A DNA stretch of 64,000 nt from UBA7672 sp965229115 (GTDB lineage: Bacteria > Pseudomonadota > Alphaproteobacteria > Caulobacterales > Hyphomonadaceae): the NCBI GenBank assembly GCA_965229115.1, contig CBDDIR010000003.1, positions 930,001-994,000 on the forward strand, read 5' to 3'. Under the pieces are notes generated by a model, which had not been told where the DNA came from, did no database searches, and worked only from the letters and a program-made list of their open reading frames with translations. The position numbers and the translations under genes were made by a program. Positions within the stretch are counted from its first letter, which is position 1, and the number at the start of each line of letters is the position of its first letter. Shown one piece after another: positions 1 through 8,399 of the stretch.

Positions 1-924
1 TAGGCCGGTGAAAACGCGCGACATGCCGGCGACTTCTTCCTGCCCGTAAGTGGGGATGGGTTGGCCGGCACTGTCGAGGCGACGCGAACCGTCCGAGTTG
101 AGTTCCCAAAGGCCGATCGTGAAGAGCTGCATGACTTCGCGTGCGAAGTTCTGATCAGGGATGCGGCCAGTCGCAGGGTCTTCCTTGTCGTTCATGATAT
201 GCGACAGGTAGAAGCCCATCGCTGGCGAGCGCGTTACATTGTCGAGCAAGGTCCGGAAATTGCCGAAAGCATTTTCAGCCAGCATATCGAGATAGACTGC
301 GATCGGATCCGACCAGAAACCAAGTTCTGAATCGTTCGCGATACCCGATACGACGAACATCTCGGAGAGCGCGAACGTTACGCGTTGGCGAAGCTGGTCC
401 TGACCACGGACGGCCTGTGTCCAGAAGCTCTCCGCAATACCCCATAGCGGCTCGTGGTCGGTACGCTTGGGAAATGCGAGGTGCGTACCGCTACGTGGTG
501 TCTGGAACTGGGCGTCGATCCATGCGCCGTAGCCTCGGCTGGCTACGTTCTGCACGTCGGCCATGGTCATGCCGAAGCTGGCGTGCACCAGAAAGCGCGA
601 TGCGTCCTGCACCGAGACCGGCCCGGTCGGTGTTGGCGGCGAGGGCGGGGAAGGTGGTGACGGAGGCAAGGCGGACTGCGATGTTGGCGTGGCTTCGGAG
701 GTCGATGAAGCGGCACTTGCAGCGACCTGACTTGCACCTTCGCTTGTTCCGCCGCCGCCGCAAGCCTGCGTACCCAAAGCGGCGAGTAGAGGTGTGAAAG
801 TTCGCAGACTGAATCGTCGGGTGATCGTTGCTGGTGATGACACTTCGCGTACGGAGGGAGTTTCGTCTGAAGCTTTTACAGCAGCTTCGAGTACGACGGT
901 GTCATCGCTTTTTTCAGAGATCAT
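1..924 (-). CDS. DUF1800 family protein, 5' part (runs off the left edge)
   Basis: Reading the minus strand from ATG at 924 gives 308 open codons to the first base of the window, so the C-terminal part lies outside. Residues 36-58 are RRFSLRTF followed by a hydrophobic stretch and ACGGGG, an export or lipoprotein-like signal. A Ser/Pro-rich linker follows, then the DUF1800 domain from about residue 105 (ASRFLVHASFGMT, and near the edge NFAREVMQLFTIGLWELN and EVAGMSRVFTGL). DUF1800 proteins are secreted, their activity is unknown, and they usually sit next to a DUF1501 gene, which would be beyond the edge. Family call is confident; function is not known. Confidence 0.9.
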   Translation of the reverse strand, partial: MISEKSDDTVVLEAAVKASDETPSVREVSSPATITRRFSLRTFTPLLAALGTQACGGGGTSEGASQVAASAASSTSEATPTSQSALPPSPPSPPSPPTPTGPVSVQDASRFLVHASFGMTMADVQNVASRGYGAWIDAQFQTPRSGTHLAFPKRTDHEPLWGIAESFWTQAVRGQDQLRQRVTFALSEMFVVSGIANDSELGFWSDPIAVYLDMLAENAFGNFRTLLDNVTRSPAMGFYLSHIMNDKEDPATGRIPDQNFAREVMQLFTIGLWELNSDGSRRLDSAGQPIPTYGQEEVAGMSRVFTGL

Positions 925-1037
925 GCCGAGGGCTGGGCTCCGGTTTGCGTTCAGTCTCGAACGCTCACGCCCCCTCAGGCACGATTTCTTTTAGCACTCG
1001 ATCTCGCGATGGGTAGAGCGAAAAGCACTTTGCTCCA

Positions 1038-1811
1038 TTAAAAAATGGAATACCCGCCGTCGATGACGAACCTGTCGCCCGAGTGATAACTCGAGCAATC
1101 AGAGGTCAAATAGACGGCGATGCCGCCGAAATCCTTGGGCTCGCCCCAGCGACGCATTGGCACACGTGGGATGACCTTCTCGGCGAAGGCCGGATTGTCC
1201 TGGGCGCCTTGTGTCATGTCCGTTGCGATCCAGCCCGGCAGGATCGAATTGGCGCGGATGCCATAGCGCGCGTGTTCCACGGCGATGGATTTGATCATCG
1301 AGACGACCGCGCCCTTGGTTGCGGCATAGGCCTCGTTGCGGGCCGCGCCTTCGATGGCGGCCAGCGATGCGAGGCCGACGAGAGAGCCGCCGGGATCGCC
1401 TGCCTGGGCGCGCGCGATCATGTGCTTGGCGGCTTCGCGGAGGGTGAAGAAGACGCCGTCGAGGTTAACCGAGAGCACACGGCGGTAGGTGTCGGTCGGG
1501 AACTCGGCGAAGGACTTCGCGCCGCCACCGACGCCGGCATTGGCGAACACGCTGTCGATGCGGCCGAAATGGTCGACGACATCGAGCATGGCGGCGGCGA
1601 CCTGTTTTTCGTCGGCGACGTTGACGGTCCAGGCCCGAGCCCCGCTGCCGAGCTTGGCGACGGCGTCGTGATTGTTCTTTTCGTTGGAGCCCCAGATGGC
1701 GACGGCCGCGCCCGCTTCATAGAGCGCCTCTGCGAAGCCGAACCCGATGCCGCGGTTGCCGCCCGTGATGAGTGCGACTTTACCTTCCAGGTTGAACGGG
1801 CCGTACGCCAT
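1038..1811 (-). CDS. SDR-family NAD(P)-dependent oxidoreductase
   Basis: 257 residues, the usual size for a classical short-chain dehydrogenase. The N-terminus carries the Rossmann motif TGGNRGIGFG (about residues 15-24), then the NAG motif (FANAGVGGG), a catalytic serine in VGLASLAAIEG and the YxxxK pair in NEAYAATKGAV. The frame stays open far upstream, but ATG at 1811 is preceded by a strong AAGGAGA Shine-Dalgarno and starts just before the Rossmann strand, so it is taken as the start. Substrate cannot be told from sequence; FabG-like and sugar or alcohol dehydrogenases share this layout. It stands alone between an unrelated DUF1800 gene and a divergent secreted lectin-like gene. Confidence 0.88.
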   Translation of the reverse strand: MAYGPFNLEGKVALITGGNRGIGFGFAEALYEAGAAVAIWGSNEKNNHDAVAKLGSGARAWTVNVADEKQVAAAMLDVVDHFGRIDSVFANAGVGGGAKSFAEFPTDTYRRVLSVNLDGVFFTLREAAKHMIARAQAGDPGGSLVGLASLAAIEGAARNEAYAATKGAVVSMIKSIAVEHARYGIRANSILPGWIATDMTQGAQDNPAFAEKVIPRVPMRRWGEPKDFGGIAVYLTSDCSSYHSGDRFVIDGGYSIF

Positions 1812-1947
1812 GGGTGTCTCCTTCTGTCTATCAGTGGTTGGACCGTTCCGGCGCGAAGACGTCAAGGCACGGGTGGTTGATCTACTGCCGGGGGCTTGAA
1901 GGAATCCACGGCTGCGGTGAAGTGGGCGGGCTGAGGGGACGGATCTT

Positions 1948-2778
1948 ATGCGGATAGCAGCAATTCTAGTCGCGGCGAGCCTGTGGGCGGCGCCTGCGAT
2001 GGCGCAGGTCAGCACCGGCGTGCAGGGACGGATGACGCTGCAGCCGGAGCGGCTGCCGGGCATGTGCCTGACGCTCTCGGATGCCGGCTCCGTCAGTGTG
2101 CCATGCGATGGTTCGGAACAGCAGTTCTTCGAGACGCCGGGGATGGAGCCGGGGCCGATCCGGAATGGCGGCAAATGTCTCGCGCCGCGTGGCGTCGGAT
2201 ATTACCCGCCGCTGTTTACCGAGACCTGCGATGGATCGCCCGCGCAAAGCTGGACGATGAATGCCGAGGGAGAGCTGCGCAGCGCGGAAGGGCGATGCAT
2301 CTCGCTGATGGGGCAGGTCAGCGAAACCGGGACGATGATCTTCGGTGGTGAGTGTCCGCGTGAAGGTCAGGCGCATCAGTGGAAGGTCCAGTATGTGGAC
2401 TTCACCAATGTGGTCGAGGCGTCGCTGGAGTCGAAGGCCAGGCCGGGGATGTGCATCGGCCATGATACGGGCGTGGGGCTTTATCGCTGCACCGACAGTT
2501 ATGGGCAGGTGATCAGCCTCGACAAGAAAGCGATCGGCCAGATGCGGCTCAAGGGCAGCTGCTTCTCCGGCGGTTATGTGCTCGGGGCTCTCGGTCTGGG
2601 CAGCTGCGATGATGTTCCGCCGCAGAAGTGGTTCCTGATGGAGAACGGGCAGGTGGTGAATGCCAGCGTCCAGTGCATCGAGCTTGTGAACGAGAACGGG
2701 CGCGACGTGCTGCGGACGAAGGCCTGCAAGCTGATCCCTGAACAGCAATGGGTGCTGCGGGCGCCGAAGAAGCCTTAG
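1948..2778 (+). CDS. Secreted ricin-type beta-trefoil (QxW) protein
   Basis: 276 residues. A signal peptide (MRIAAILVAASLWAAPAMAQ, cleavage after AMA) precedes two beta-trefoil-like repeats. The QxW-type hallmarks recur as PAQSW, AHQW, PPQKW and PEQQW, each at the end of a repeat unit, and cysteines are spaced as in R-type lectin domains (CLTLS, CLAPR, CISLM, CIGHD, CIELV). Such domains bind carbohydrate, but many divergent copies have lost the sugar pocket, so binding is inferred only. It is divergent from the SDR gene and followed by another small secreted protein, with which it may be co-transcribed (63-bp gap). Confidence 0.75.
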   Translation: MRIAAILVAASLWAAPAMAQVSTGVQGRMTLQPERLPGMCLTLSDAGSVSVPCDGSEQQFFETPGMEPGPIRNGGKCLAPRGVGYYPPLFTETCDGSPAQSWTMNAEGELRSAEGRCISLMGQVSETGTMIFGGECPREGQAHQWKVQYVDFTNVVEASLESKARPGMCIGHDTGVGLYRCTDSYGQVISLDKKAIGQMRLKGSCFSGGYVLGALGLGSCDDVPPQKWFLMENGQVVNASVQCIELVNENGRDVLRTKACKLIPEQQWVLRAPKKP

Positions 2779-2841
2779 TTCCGGCGCTGCCCTGTGGCAG
2801 ATTGGGATGTGGCAGGCTGGACCTGTATCCGGAACTGTTCG

Positions 2842-3261
2842 ATGCGCGTTGGCCTGATTGCTGGATTGGTGGGGGTGGCGCTGGCGGGTGCGCCTGCGCT
2901 GGCGCAGCTGGCCAAGGGCGGGCCGGTGCTGAATGCAGATCAGCTCAAGCGCTCGCTGTTCGGGATCGAGATGACCGGGTTCTCGCCCAGCTTCGGCTTT
3001 TCCTGGCGTGAGTGCATCGAGCCTGGGGGCGATACGCTTTATGAAACGCCGGAAGGGCTGCAGCATGGGCGGCTGACGATTTCGCCGAAGGGCGAGGCGT
3101 GTTTTGCCTATGAGGACGATGGGTATAAAACCCCTGCCTGCTATCGGACCCGGAAGACGGACAAGGGCTTCCGGTTCGATGGCGAGTTCGACAGCGTGTT
3201 TGTCACGACCAAGGTTGTGACCGGCATACGAAGCTGCAAGAAGCAGGATCTGGTCGGTTAG
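2842..3261 (+). CDS. Small secreted protein of unknown function
   Basis: 139 residues from ATG 2842; an in-frame ATG at 2794 would add 16 residues unlike a signal peptide, so the later start is chosen because MRVGLIAGLVGVALAGAPAL is a good signal sequence (cleavage near ALA-Q). The mature part contains four cysteines (WRECIEPGG, GEACFAYED, TPACYRT, IRSCKK) that could make two disulfides. I do not recognise the family. It lies between the lectin-like gene and the FAD oxidase gene, 11 bp upstream of the latter, so all three may be one transcript. Confidence 0.65.
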   Translation: MRVGLIAGLVGVALAGAPALAQLAKGGPVLNADQLKRSLFGIEMTGFSPSFGFSWRECIEPGGDTLYETPEGLQHGRLTISPKGEACFAYEDDGYKTPACYRTRKTDKGFRFDGEFDSVFVTTKVVTGIRSCKKQDLVG

Positions 3262-3272
3262 GAGAGTTCCGC

Positions 3273-4694
3273 ATGGCTGACGATCTGGGCACGCGCACAT
3301 CCGAGTTCATCGCCCGTCTGACCGAGGCGCTGGGGCCGAAGGGCGTCTCGACCGATCCGGTGGAGATCGATCCGCATATCTCTGACTGGCGTGGACGCTG
3401 GAAGGGATCGACGCCTGTGCTGGTAAAGCCGGCGACGACGGAAGAAGTCTCGAAGGCGATGACCTTGTGTGCCGAGTATGGCTTTGCGGTGAACCCGCAG
3501 GGTGGGAACTCAGGCATGGTCAATGGATCGGTGCCGCAGGGCGAAGTGCTGATCTCGCTGAAGCGCATGAACAAGGTGCGTGAGGTCGATACGCTGAACG
3601 ATGCGATGACGCTGGAGGCCGGCGTTATCCTGACGAAGGCGCAGGAGATTGCCGACGAGAATGGCCGGCTGTTCCCGTTGTCGCTGGGCGCGCAGGGTGT
3701 GGCGATGATTGGCGGGTTGATCTCGACCAATGCCGGCGGCGTGGGCGTGCTGCGCTATGGGATGATGCGCGATCTGGTGCTGGGCATTGAAGCGGTGATG
3801 CCGGATGGGCGGATCTGGAATGGCCTGCGCGGTTTGCGGAAAGACAATACGGGTTATGACCTGAAGCATCTGTTCATCGGGGCCGAGGGGACGCTGGGCA
3901 TTGTGACGGCAGCGACGCTGAAGCTGTTCCCGAAACCGGCGGTGAAGGAGACAGCTTGGGCTGTCGTTGAGACGCCGGCCAAGGCGGTGGAGCTGTTGCA
4001 GATTGCCAAGGCTGCGACGGGCGGGGCGGTGACCGGGTTCGAGATCATTCCGAAGCTCGGGCTTGAGTTGGTGCTGAAGCATATTCCGGATACGCGCGAT
4101 CCGTTGCCGACCGTGATGCCGTGGCGGGTGCTGATCGAGCTGTCGTTGCCGCGCGAAGAGGGTGCGCGGGATATGATGGAGACGCTGCTGGGTGACGCCA
4201 TCGAGAAGGGCGTCGCGGCGGATGCGGTGATCTGCGAGAACGAAGGCCAGAAAGCGATGGTCTGGAAGATCCGCGAGAACATCGCGGTGGCCGAGCGGGC
4301 GCATGGCAAGGCGCTGAAGCATGACGTGTCGGTGCCGGTGTCGCGCGTGGCGGAGTTCATGGATCGCGGGGCGGCTCTGGCGCAATCGACTGCGCCGGGC
4401 GTGGACATCATTGCGTTCGGGCATGTGGGCGATGGCAACATCCATTTCAACGTGACGCCGCCGGCGGGGGTGGATCAGGATGCGTTCGTCTCGAAAGAGG
4501 GGCTGAAGGTTTCCGAGGCGATCCACGATCTGATCGCGAGCCTGAACGGGTCGATCTCGGCCGAGCATGGTATCGGCAGGCTGAAGCGCGATGAGCTGGC
4601 GTGGCGGAAATCTCCGGTCGAGATGGAGATGATGCGCGCGGTGAAGAAGGCGCTGGACCCGGATGGAAGGATGAATCCGGGGCGGGTGCTTTAG
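3273..4694 (+). CDS. FAD-binding oxidase, GlcD / D-2-hydroxyacid dehydrogenase type
   Basis: 473 residues. It has an N-terminal FAD_binding_4 (PCMH-type) domain, with the flavin-contacting PQGGNSGMVNGSVP (about residues 76-89) and the GGLISTNAGG segment. A C-terminal FAD-oxidase domain follows, ending with the metal/substrate motif AFGHVGDGNIHFNV and the late SAEHGIGRLK. This is the architecture of D-2-hydroxyglutarate dehydrogenase, D-lactate dehydrogenase and the GlcD subunit of glycolate oxidase. No GlcE or GlcF partner is adjacent, which favours a single-subunit D-2-hydroxyacid dehydrogenase feeding electrons to quinone or ETF. Shine-Dalgarno GGAGAG lies 6 nt before the ATG. Confidence 0.88.
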   Translation: MADDLGTRTSEFIARLTEALGPKGVSTDPVEIDPHISDWRGRWKGSTPVLVKPATTEEVSKAMTLCAEYGFAVNPQGGNSGMVNGSVPQGEVLISLKRMNKVREVDTLNDAMTLEAGVILTKAQEIADENGRLFPLSLGAQGVAMIGGLISTNAGGVGVLRYGMMRDLVLGIEAVMPDGRIWNGLRGLRKDNTGYDLKHLFIGAEGTLGIVTAATLKLFPKPAVKETAWAVVETPAKAVELLQIAKAATGGAVTGFEIIPKLGLELVLKHIPDTRDPLPTVMPWRVLIELSLPREEGARDMMETLLGDAIEKGVAADAVICENEGQKAMVWKIRENIAVAERAHGKALKHDVSVPVSRVAEFMDRGAALAQSTAPGVDIIAFGHVGDGNIHFNVTPPAGVDQDAFVSKEGLKVSEAIHDLIASLNGSISAEHGIGRLKRDELAWRKSPVEMEMMRAVKKALDPDGRMNPGRVL

Positions 4695-4705
4695 GTTTCC
4701 GTGAG

Positions 4706-4866
4706 TTGAACGCATCCTTCGAGACGATCGCTACGCGAGATCGCCGATGTTGAGGCATCGTGCTTGCGATCCCTCAGGATGAGGATTGTTGGCTTGGATA
4801 TGCCGCAGCACTTACCGACCTCATCCTGAGGGATCGCGGAGCGATCGTCTCGAAGGATGTGTTCAA
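4706..4866. repeat. Nested inverted repeat (BIME/REP-like intergenic element)
   Basis: Two nested palindromes fill the gap between the convergent oxidase and map genes. The outer arms of 27 nt (4706-4732 and 4840-4866) match with one mismatch around CTTCGAGACGATCGCT. Inner arms of 19 nt (4766-4784 and 4819-4837) match exactly around CCTCATCCTGAGGGATCGC. In RNA the whole element would fold into one long interrupted hairpin. CCTCATCCTGAGG-type elements are frequent intergenic repeats in alphaproteobacterial genomes; it may also terminate both genes. Confidence 0.8.
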
Positions 4867-4874
4867 CGGACTGA

Positions 4875-5627
4875 TCAGGCCGCCAGCGTTGTAATGACGG
4901 TGCCGTTCTTGGTGGCGACCATCGTGTGTTCGTACTGGACCGTGGGGCTCTGGCGTTTGTCGGCGTAGAGGGTCCAGCCGTCCTGGCTGTCGACGGCCCA
5001 TTCGGCGCCGAGGGACAGGAACGGTTCCAGCGTGAAGACGAGGCCTTCGTTGATGCGGCGGCGTTCGGAGAGATCCTTCCAGGTGGGGATCTCGCCCGGT
5101 TCTTCGTGGAGCGCGCCGCCGACGCCGTGGCTGGCGAGGTTGCGGATCAGCGAATAGCCGTGCTTGCGGGCGAAGGCGTCGATGGCGATGCCGGGCGCGT
5201 TGAGCGCGCCGCCGACTTTCACTTCATGGATGCCGGTCCAGAGAGCCTTCTTGCCGTCCTGGCAGAGTTTCTCGAGGCGGCGGTCCTTGCCGAGAAGCGT
5301 GAAGCTCGCGCCGGTGTCGGCGAAGTAGCCGTTCTTTTCGGCCGAGACGTCGATGTTGATGAGGTGGCCGGCTTTCAGGACTGTCTTGTTCGGGATGCCG
5401 TGGGCGATCGCGGGGAAGACGCTGATGCAGGTGGCGCCGGGGAAGTTGTAGGTGACTTTGGGCGCGGACTTTGCGCCTTCGAGTTCCAGCATGGCGGCGC
5501 CGATGGCGTCGAGTTCCGCGGTGGTCATGCCCGGCTCGGCGGCGTTGCGCATGGCGTCGAGCGTGCGGGCGACGATGCCCCCGATGTGCTTGAGGCCGTC
5601 GAGCTGGAATTCCTTGTCGATGGTCAT
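4875..5627 (-). CDS. map: Methionine aminopeptidase, type I
   Basis: 250 residues. It removes the initiator methionine from nascent proteins using two metal ions. The metal ligands appear in order: INIDVSAEKNGYFADTG (two Asp), NLASHGVGGALHEEP (His), FTLEPFL (Glu) and QYEHTMV (Glu), with the type I hallmark HGIPN. The open frame extends upstream into the preceding gene; ATG at 5627 gives the normal type I N-terminus and sits 4 nt after the stop of the SPFH-like gene, so translation is probably coupled, since no good Shine-Dalgarno is visible. Confidence 0.93.
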   Translation of the reverse strand: MTIDKEFQLDGLKHIGGIVARTLDAMRNAAEPGMTTAELDAIGAAMLELEGAKSAPKVTYNFPGATCISVFPAIAHGIPNKTVLKAGHLINIDVSAEKNGYFADTGASFTLLGKDRRLEKLCQDGKKALWTGIHEVKVGGALNAPGIAIDAFARKHGYSLIRNLASHGVGGALHEEPGEIPTWKDLSERRRINEGLVFTLEPFLSLGAEWAVDSQDGWTLYADKRQSPTVQYEHTMVATKNGTVITTLAA

Positions 5628-5631
5628 TCGA

Positions 5632-6690
5632 TCAGGTGGCCTTTGCGGGCGCCGGTTCGGCGGCGGGAGCGGGCCGTTGCTGACCCTTGGGAGCTCCAAG
5701 ATTGTAGTAGGCGGTCGCCGGATCAATAGGGGGTGCGACGGGGGAGGCGATTGCCGCGTTGAGGACCGGGGCCGGCTGGTCGGCCGGCGGGAAGGCTGCG
5801 GGCTTCATGATGTTGGCGCCGTTGGAGGCGCGTTCCACCGTGCGTTCGGAGAGGCCGAGTTCCGCCGCCGTGAAGGCGACAAGGCCGCCGGATTTGCAGA
5901 GCATCTGCACGATGTTCTGCTTGGTCTGCATTTCCAGCATGCGCATCAGGATCTCGACCGTGGCCGGGTTGGCCTTCTCGAGCATGTCGACCAGATCGTC
6001 GAGGTGCTCGTTGTCGTAGGCCATCGGGCCGTTGGAGAGGTCCTTGTTGATCGGCTTGGTGGCCGGCTCGTACGAGAACATGGCTTCGTAGATCTTGATG
6101 CCCATGGGCATGCCGACCGGGCGGGTGGGGTCGGCGGGGTCTTCGATGTCCTGGAGCTGGCGGAGGACCTTTTCCTCGATCTCGCGCTGCTTGGCGAAGA
6201 CGTCCTGGTCTTCGTGCTCGCCGATGGCGTTGTCGAAGAGGTTTTCGATGCGGGCGCCGAGGGTGGTGCCGAAGGACTGCATCTGGCTGGGCATTTCGAT
6301 GCGGTCGATGTCGATCTGGAAGGAGACCTTCGCCTTGATGATGAGCTGGCGCTTATCCGAGGTGCGCGTGATGAACGGGCGGGGGGCGCAGGTCTGGACG
6401 CGCAGGGTGATCTCGCCATTGCGGCGGTTGACCAGCGACTTCTCATGATAGTTGCCGCCGGCGTCGACGGTCATGATGGTGATGTCGGGGGCGTGGCGAT
6501 CGCGCAGGACCTTGATCGAGGGGTCCCAAAGGGTGGTCGGCTGGCGGAGCGCGCCGTAGAAATTGCCGCCCTTGGTGGTGATGAACGTGGCGTGGGAGCC
6601 GGCGTCATATGTGCGAGCCGCCCTGTAGATCAGGAAGGCGAGAAGCAATCCGACAAGGACTGCGCCGATCACCGCGACGATCTCAAGCAT
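5632..6690 (-). CDS. SPFH/Band-7-like membrane protein
   Basis: 352 residues from ATG 6690. A GTG at 6735 would add 15 residues, but neither start has a clear ribosome site; ATG is chosen because the membrane helix (LEIVAVIGAVLVGLLLAFLI) begins directly after it. Residues 30-200 resemble an SPFH/Band-7 domain (strand-rich, including RNGEITLRVQTCAPRPFITRT then a KVSFQIDIDRI segment), followed by a helical part with a coiled-coil tendency. A Pro/Ala-rich tail rich in APA repeats ends the protein. SPFH proteins form membrane-attached rings that scaffold proteases or microdomains. It is directly upstream of map in one probable operon. The family call is by pattern and moderate. Confidence 0.6.
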   Translation of the reverse strand: MLEIVAVIGAVLVGLLLAFLIYRAARTYDAGSHATFITTKGGNFYGALRQPTTLWDPSIKVLRDRHAPDITIMTVDAGGNYHEKSLVNRRNGEITLRVQTCAPRPFITRTSDKRQLIIKAKVSFQIDIDRIEMPSQMQSFGTTLGARIENLFDNAIGEHEDQDVFAKQREIEEKVLRQLQDIEDPADPTRPVGMPMGIKIYEAMFSYEPATKPINKDLSNGPMAYDNEHLDDLVDMLEKANPATVEILMRMLEMQTKQNIVQMLCKSGGLVAFTAAELGLSERTVERASNGANIMKPAAFPPADQPAPVLNAAIASPVAPPIDPATAYYNLGAPKGQQRPAPAAEPAPAKAT

Positions 6691-6952
6691 TGGAAAGGTC
6701 CCACACAACACCGCCACCCCTGGCGCCTTGGACACTAGCCGTGAGGACAGGGGGCCACAATTCCAAAACTCTTATGGGCCGGGACCATTCGGGCCGAATT
6801 CTAGCGAAAGCAGAGTGACTTCTGAGGTTTGCCCCCGCAGCGACTGCTTTTTTCTGTCACACGGCCTTTCGGATACTGCCTCGATTACTGGCGGACATGC
6901 GGGTGCGGCCCCGCAGGCGCCTGCGGGTTGGGCGGCTGACGGTGGGGCAGGC

Positions 6953-7702
6953 TCATGAGCTGTCGGGGGACGGGGAGACGCCGGACATAGAGAAGAGTGG
7001 CCCGGCTGTTTCGGTGACGAGGGCGAGCGCGCGGCGGAGCGAGGGGATCTCACACGCCTCCTGCGCGAGTTGGGGCGCGAAGGCCGAAGCCCCCTGCCGG
7101 CGGATCTGATGCGCGAGGCGGCGAATGCAGCGCATGGGGTCGCTCACGGCGCGGATCAGGGCCTCGATGCGGATCGCGAGCGGGCGCGCGGTGACGTTGT
7201 CGTCGTCACTGCGGCGGCGATAGCGAGCGAAGGTCGGGCTGTGGATAAGCGTTGGGCTCTCGAGCGGTGACGCGGAGGGCGCCGCAGCGCTTGCAAGGGT
7301 GGTGAAGGACGCGGTCCAGGTGGCGGGATCGTTGGTGACCTGTTTGGTCTGACGCGTGGTGGTTGATGGCGCGTTGGGCGTGGCGCGCAGCGTTGGCTCG
7401 GGTAGAGTCGCGGCGAGCGCGTGGGCTTCGATGAGGAAGAGGCGGCGCAGTATCACCTCGAGCGGGCGGACCCAGGTGAGGAGCTCGCGCTGCTGACTGC
7501 GCATAATGTTGCGGAGGGCGCCGAAGGCGGTCGGCGACCAGAAGCGCGCGATGATCCAGCGCAGCGTGTCGTACACTTTGACCAGCACGTCGAACGCCTC
7601 GGGCCAGGCGAGGCCTTCGGGGAGAATCGGGTCGAGCGCGTCCAGACGCGGGTCGGTCTGGCGCAGGTCGTCCTTCGGCATGGGGCGTTCGTACATGTTC
7701 AT
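6953..7702 (-). CDS. Hypothetical protein, 249 residues
   Basis: Not recognised. The chosen ATG at 7702 begins MNMYERPMPKDDLRQTDPRL; upstream codons in the same frame are Pro-rich and not protein-like, and no Shine-Dalgarno is obvious. Two helical segments flank a low-complexity Thr/Ser/Pro-rich middle (about residues 115-180). The first half contains WIIARFWSPTAFGALRNIMR and LLTWVRPLEVILRRLFLIEA, which look amphipathic and could associate with the membrane. The C-terminal half has RIEALIRAVSDPMRCIRRLA and ends in a Ser-rich tail. Codon choice matches the neighbours, so it is probably a real but lineage-restricted gene. Confidence 0.55.
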   Translation of the reverse strand: MNMYERPMPKDDLRQTDPRLDALDPILPEGLAWPEAFDVLVKVYDTLRWIIARFWSPTAFGALRNIMRSQQRELLTWVRPLEVILRRLFLIEAHALAATLPEPTLRATPNAPSTTTRQTKQVTNDPATWTASFTTLASAAAPSASPLESPTLIHSPTFARYRRRSDDDNVTARPLAIRIEALIRAVSDPMRCIRRLAHQIRRQGASAFAPQLAQEACEIPSLRRALALVTETAGPLFSMSGVSPSPDSS

Positions 7703-7806
7703 GCGGGGGAGTATGCGCCCGGTCCGAGGGGGTGGGGACGGAGCGGGGCGCAGTTTAGGGGGAACGTTCGGTGGCGCCTGAGGATTTGGGTTGTGGGCGA
7801 GCACAC

Positions 7807-7820
7807 GATTCCGCGGAATC
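7807..7820. repeat. Perfect 14-nt palindrome GATTCCGCGGAATC, copy 1
   Basis: Perfect inverted repeat found twice in the window, here and at 60653-60666, both times in non-coding DNA next to larger palindromic repeats. It contains two GANTC sites (GATTC and GAATC). Role unknown. Confidence 0.6.
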
Positions 7821-7853
7821 TGCGGGGGAGGGCGTGTGCGTACGCACTCGTGG

Positions 7854-7956
7854 TTCGACGGACGGCCCGCGATGCGGGCCTGCTCACCATGAGCGCTAAA
7901 CCACCGGCTTCCCTGTAGCGCTCATCATGAGCAGCCGCGTAGCGGCGTCCGTCGAA
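7854..7956. repeat. TTCGACGGAC palindromic intergenic repeat, copy 1
   Basis: Outer arms TTCGACGGAC (7854) and GTCCGTCGAA (ending 7956) enclose inner arms GCTCAnnATGAGCGCTA and TAGCGCTCATnnTGAGC plus a small GGCCCGCGATGCGGGCC hairpin. The same family recurs at 9691, 14305, 54410 and 61274, so it is a dispersed non-coding element. The region 7703-8056 otherwise holds no gene I can support. Confidence 0.85.
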
Positions 7957-8056
7957 GGATGCGCGCGGGCACGCAAGGCATCGACTAGCCTTTAATCGCA
8001 GGCCTTATCGCTATGGGCGCTTTGCTTATGCACAGGCGGAGCTTGGCTCGACGCGG

Positions 8057-8209
8057 ATGCTGGTGGGGCGTGAAACGCAGGCCCTGAAAGAGTTCGTGCC
8101 CACCCGGAGACCGGATGGGCACGAGGAATACTACTCTAGTCTCTGGGAATTGGGCGGCCTCTCGAAAGAGGCTCTAGCCAAGGACTGGCTGCCCAATGCG
8201 AAGAGCTAA
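8057..8209 (+). CDS. Possible 50-residue protein or gene remnant
   Basis: ATG at 8057 opens a 50-codon frame containing TRRPDGHEEYYSSLWELGG and ending LAKDWLPNAKS. Its composition is protein-like and unlike the shadow frames. The frame stays open upstream to 7943 and there also reads like protein (YRYGRFAYAQAELGSTR), but it contains no start codon and then runs into the palindromic repeat. It may therefore be a short gene with a weak ribosome site (GGCGGAG about 16 nt upstream) or the 3' remnant of a larger gene cut by the repeat. No family recognised. It converges on the Lys/Ala-rich gene with a 4-bp gap. Confidence 0.35.
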   Translation: MLVGRETQALKEFVPTRRPDGHEEYYSSLWELGGLSKEALAKDWLPNAKS

Positions 8210-8213
8210 GATA

Positions 8214-8297
8214 CTACTTCTTCTTCTTAGCAGCTTTAGCCGGCTTTTTGGCGGCGGCTTTGGCAGGCTTCTTCGCAGCTTTTTTGGCAGTGGCCAT
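8214..8297 (-). CDS. 27-residue Lys/Ala/Pro-rich basic protein (histone H1-like tail)
   Basis: A very short but convincing gene on the minus strand: MATAKKAAKKPAKAAAKKPA then KAAKKKK and TAG. AAGGAG lies 8 nt before the ATG, a near-perfect Shine-Dalgarno. Twelve of 27 residues are lysine and none is acidic; the AAKKPAKA repeat resembles the C-terminal tails of bacterial histone H1-like and HU-related proteins, which bind nucleic acids without a fixed fold. A nucleoid or RNA-binding role is inference from composition only. It is downstream of the Sua5 gene in the same orientation (102-bp gap). Confidence 0.6.
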   Translation of the reverse strand: MATAKKAAKKPAKAAAKKPAKAAKKKK

Positions 8298-8399
8298 TTG
8301 AAGTCTCCTTGAGTGGTCCCTCAGATGGACGCCCGCTAGCGGGCTCGCATCCAATTAAGTTGAGCCTTGGTCCGATCGAACTTCGACTCAACGAATCTG

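Noticed and set aside
3510..4715. 401-codon minus-strand frame opposite the FAD oxidase
   Set aside because: Arg/His/Gln/Pro-rich composition and full overlap with a clear enzyme gene.
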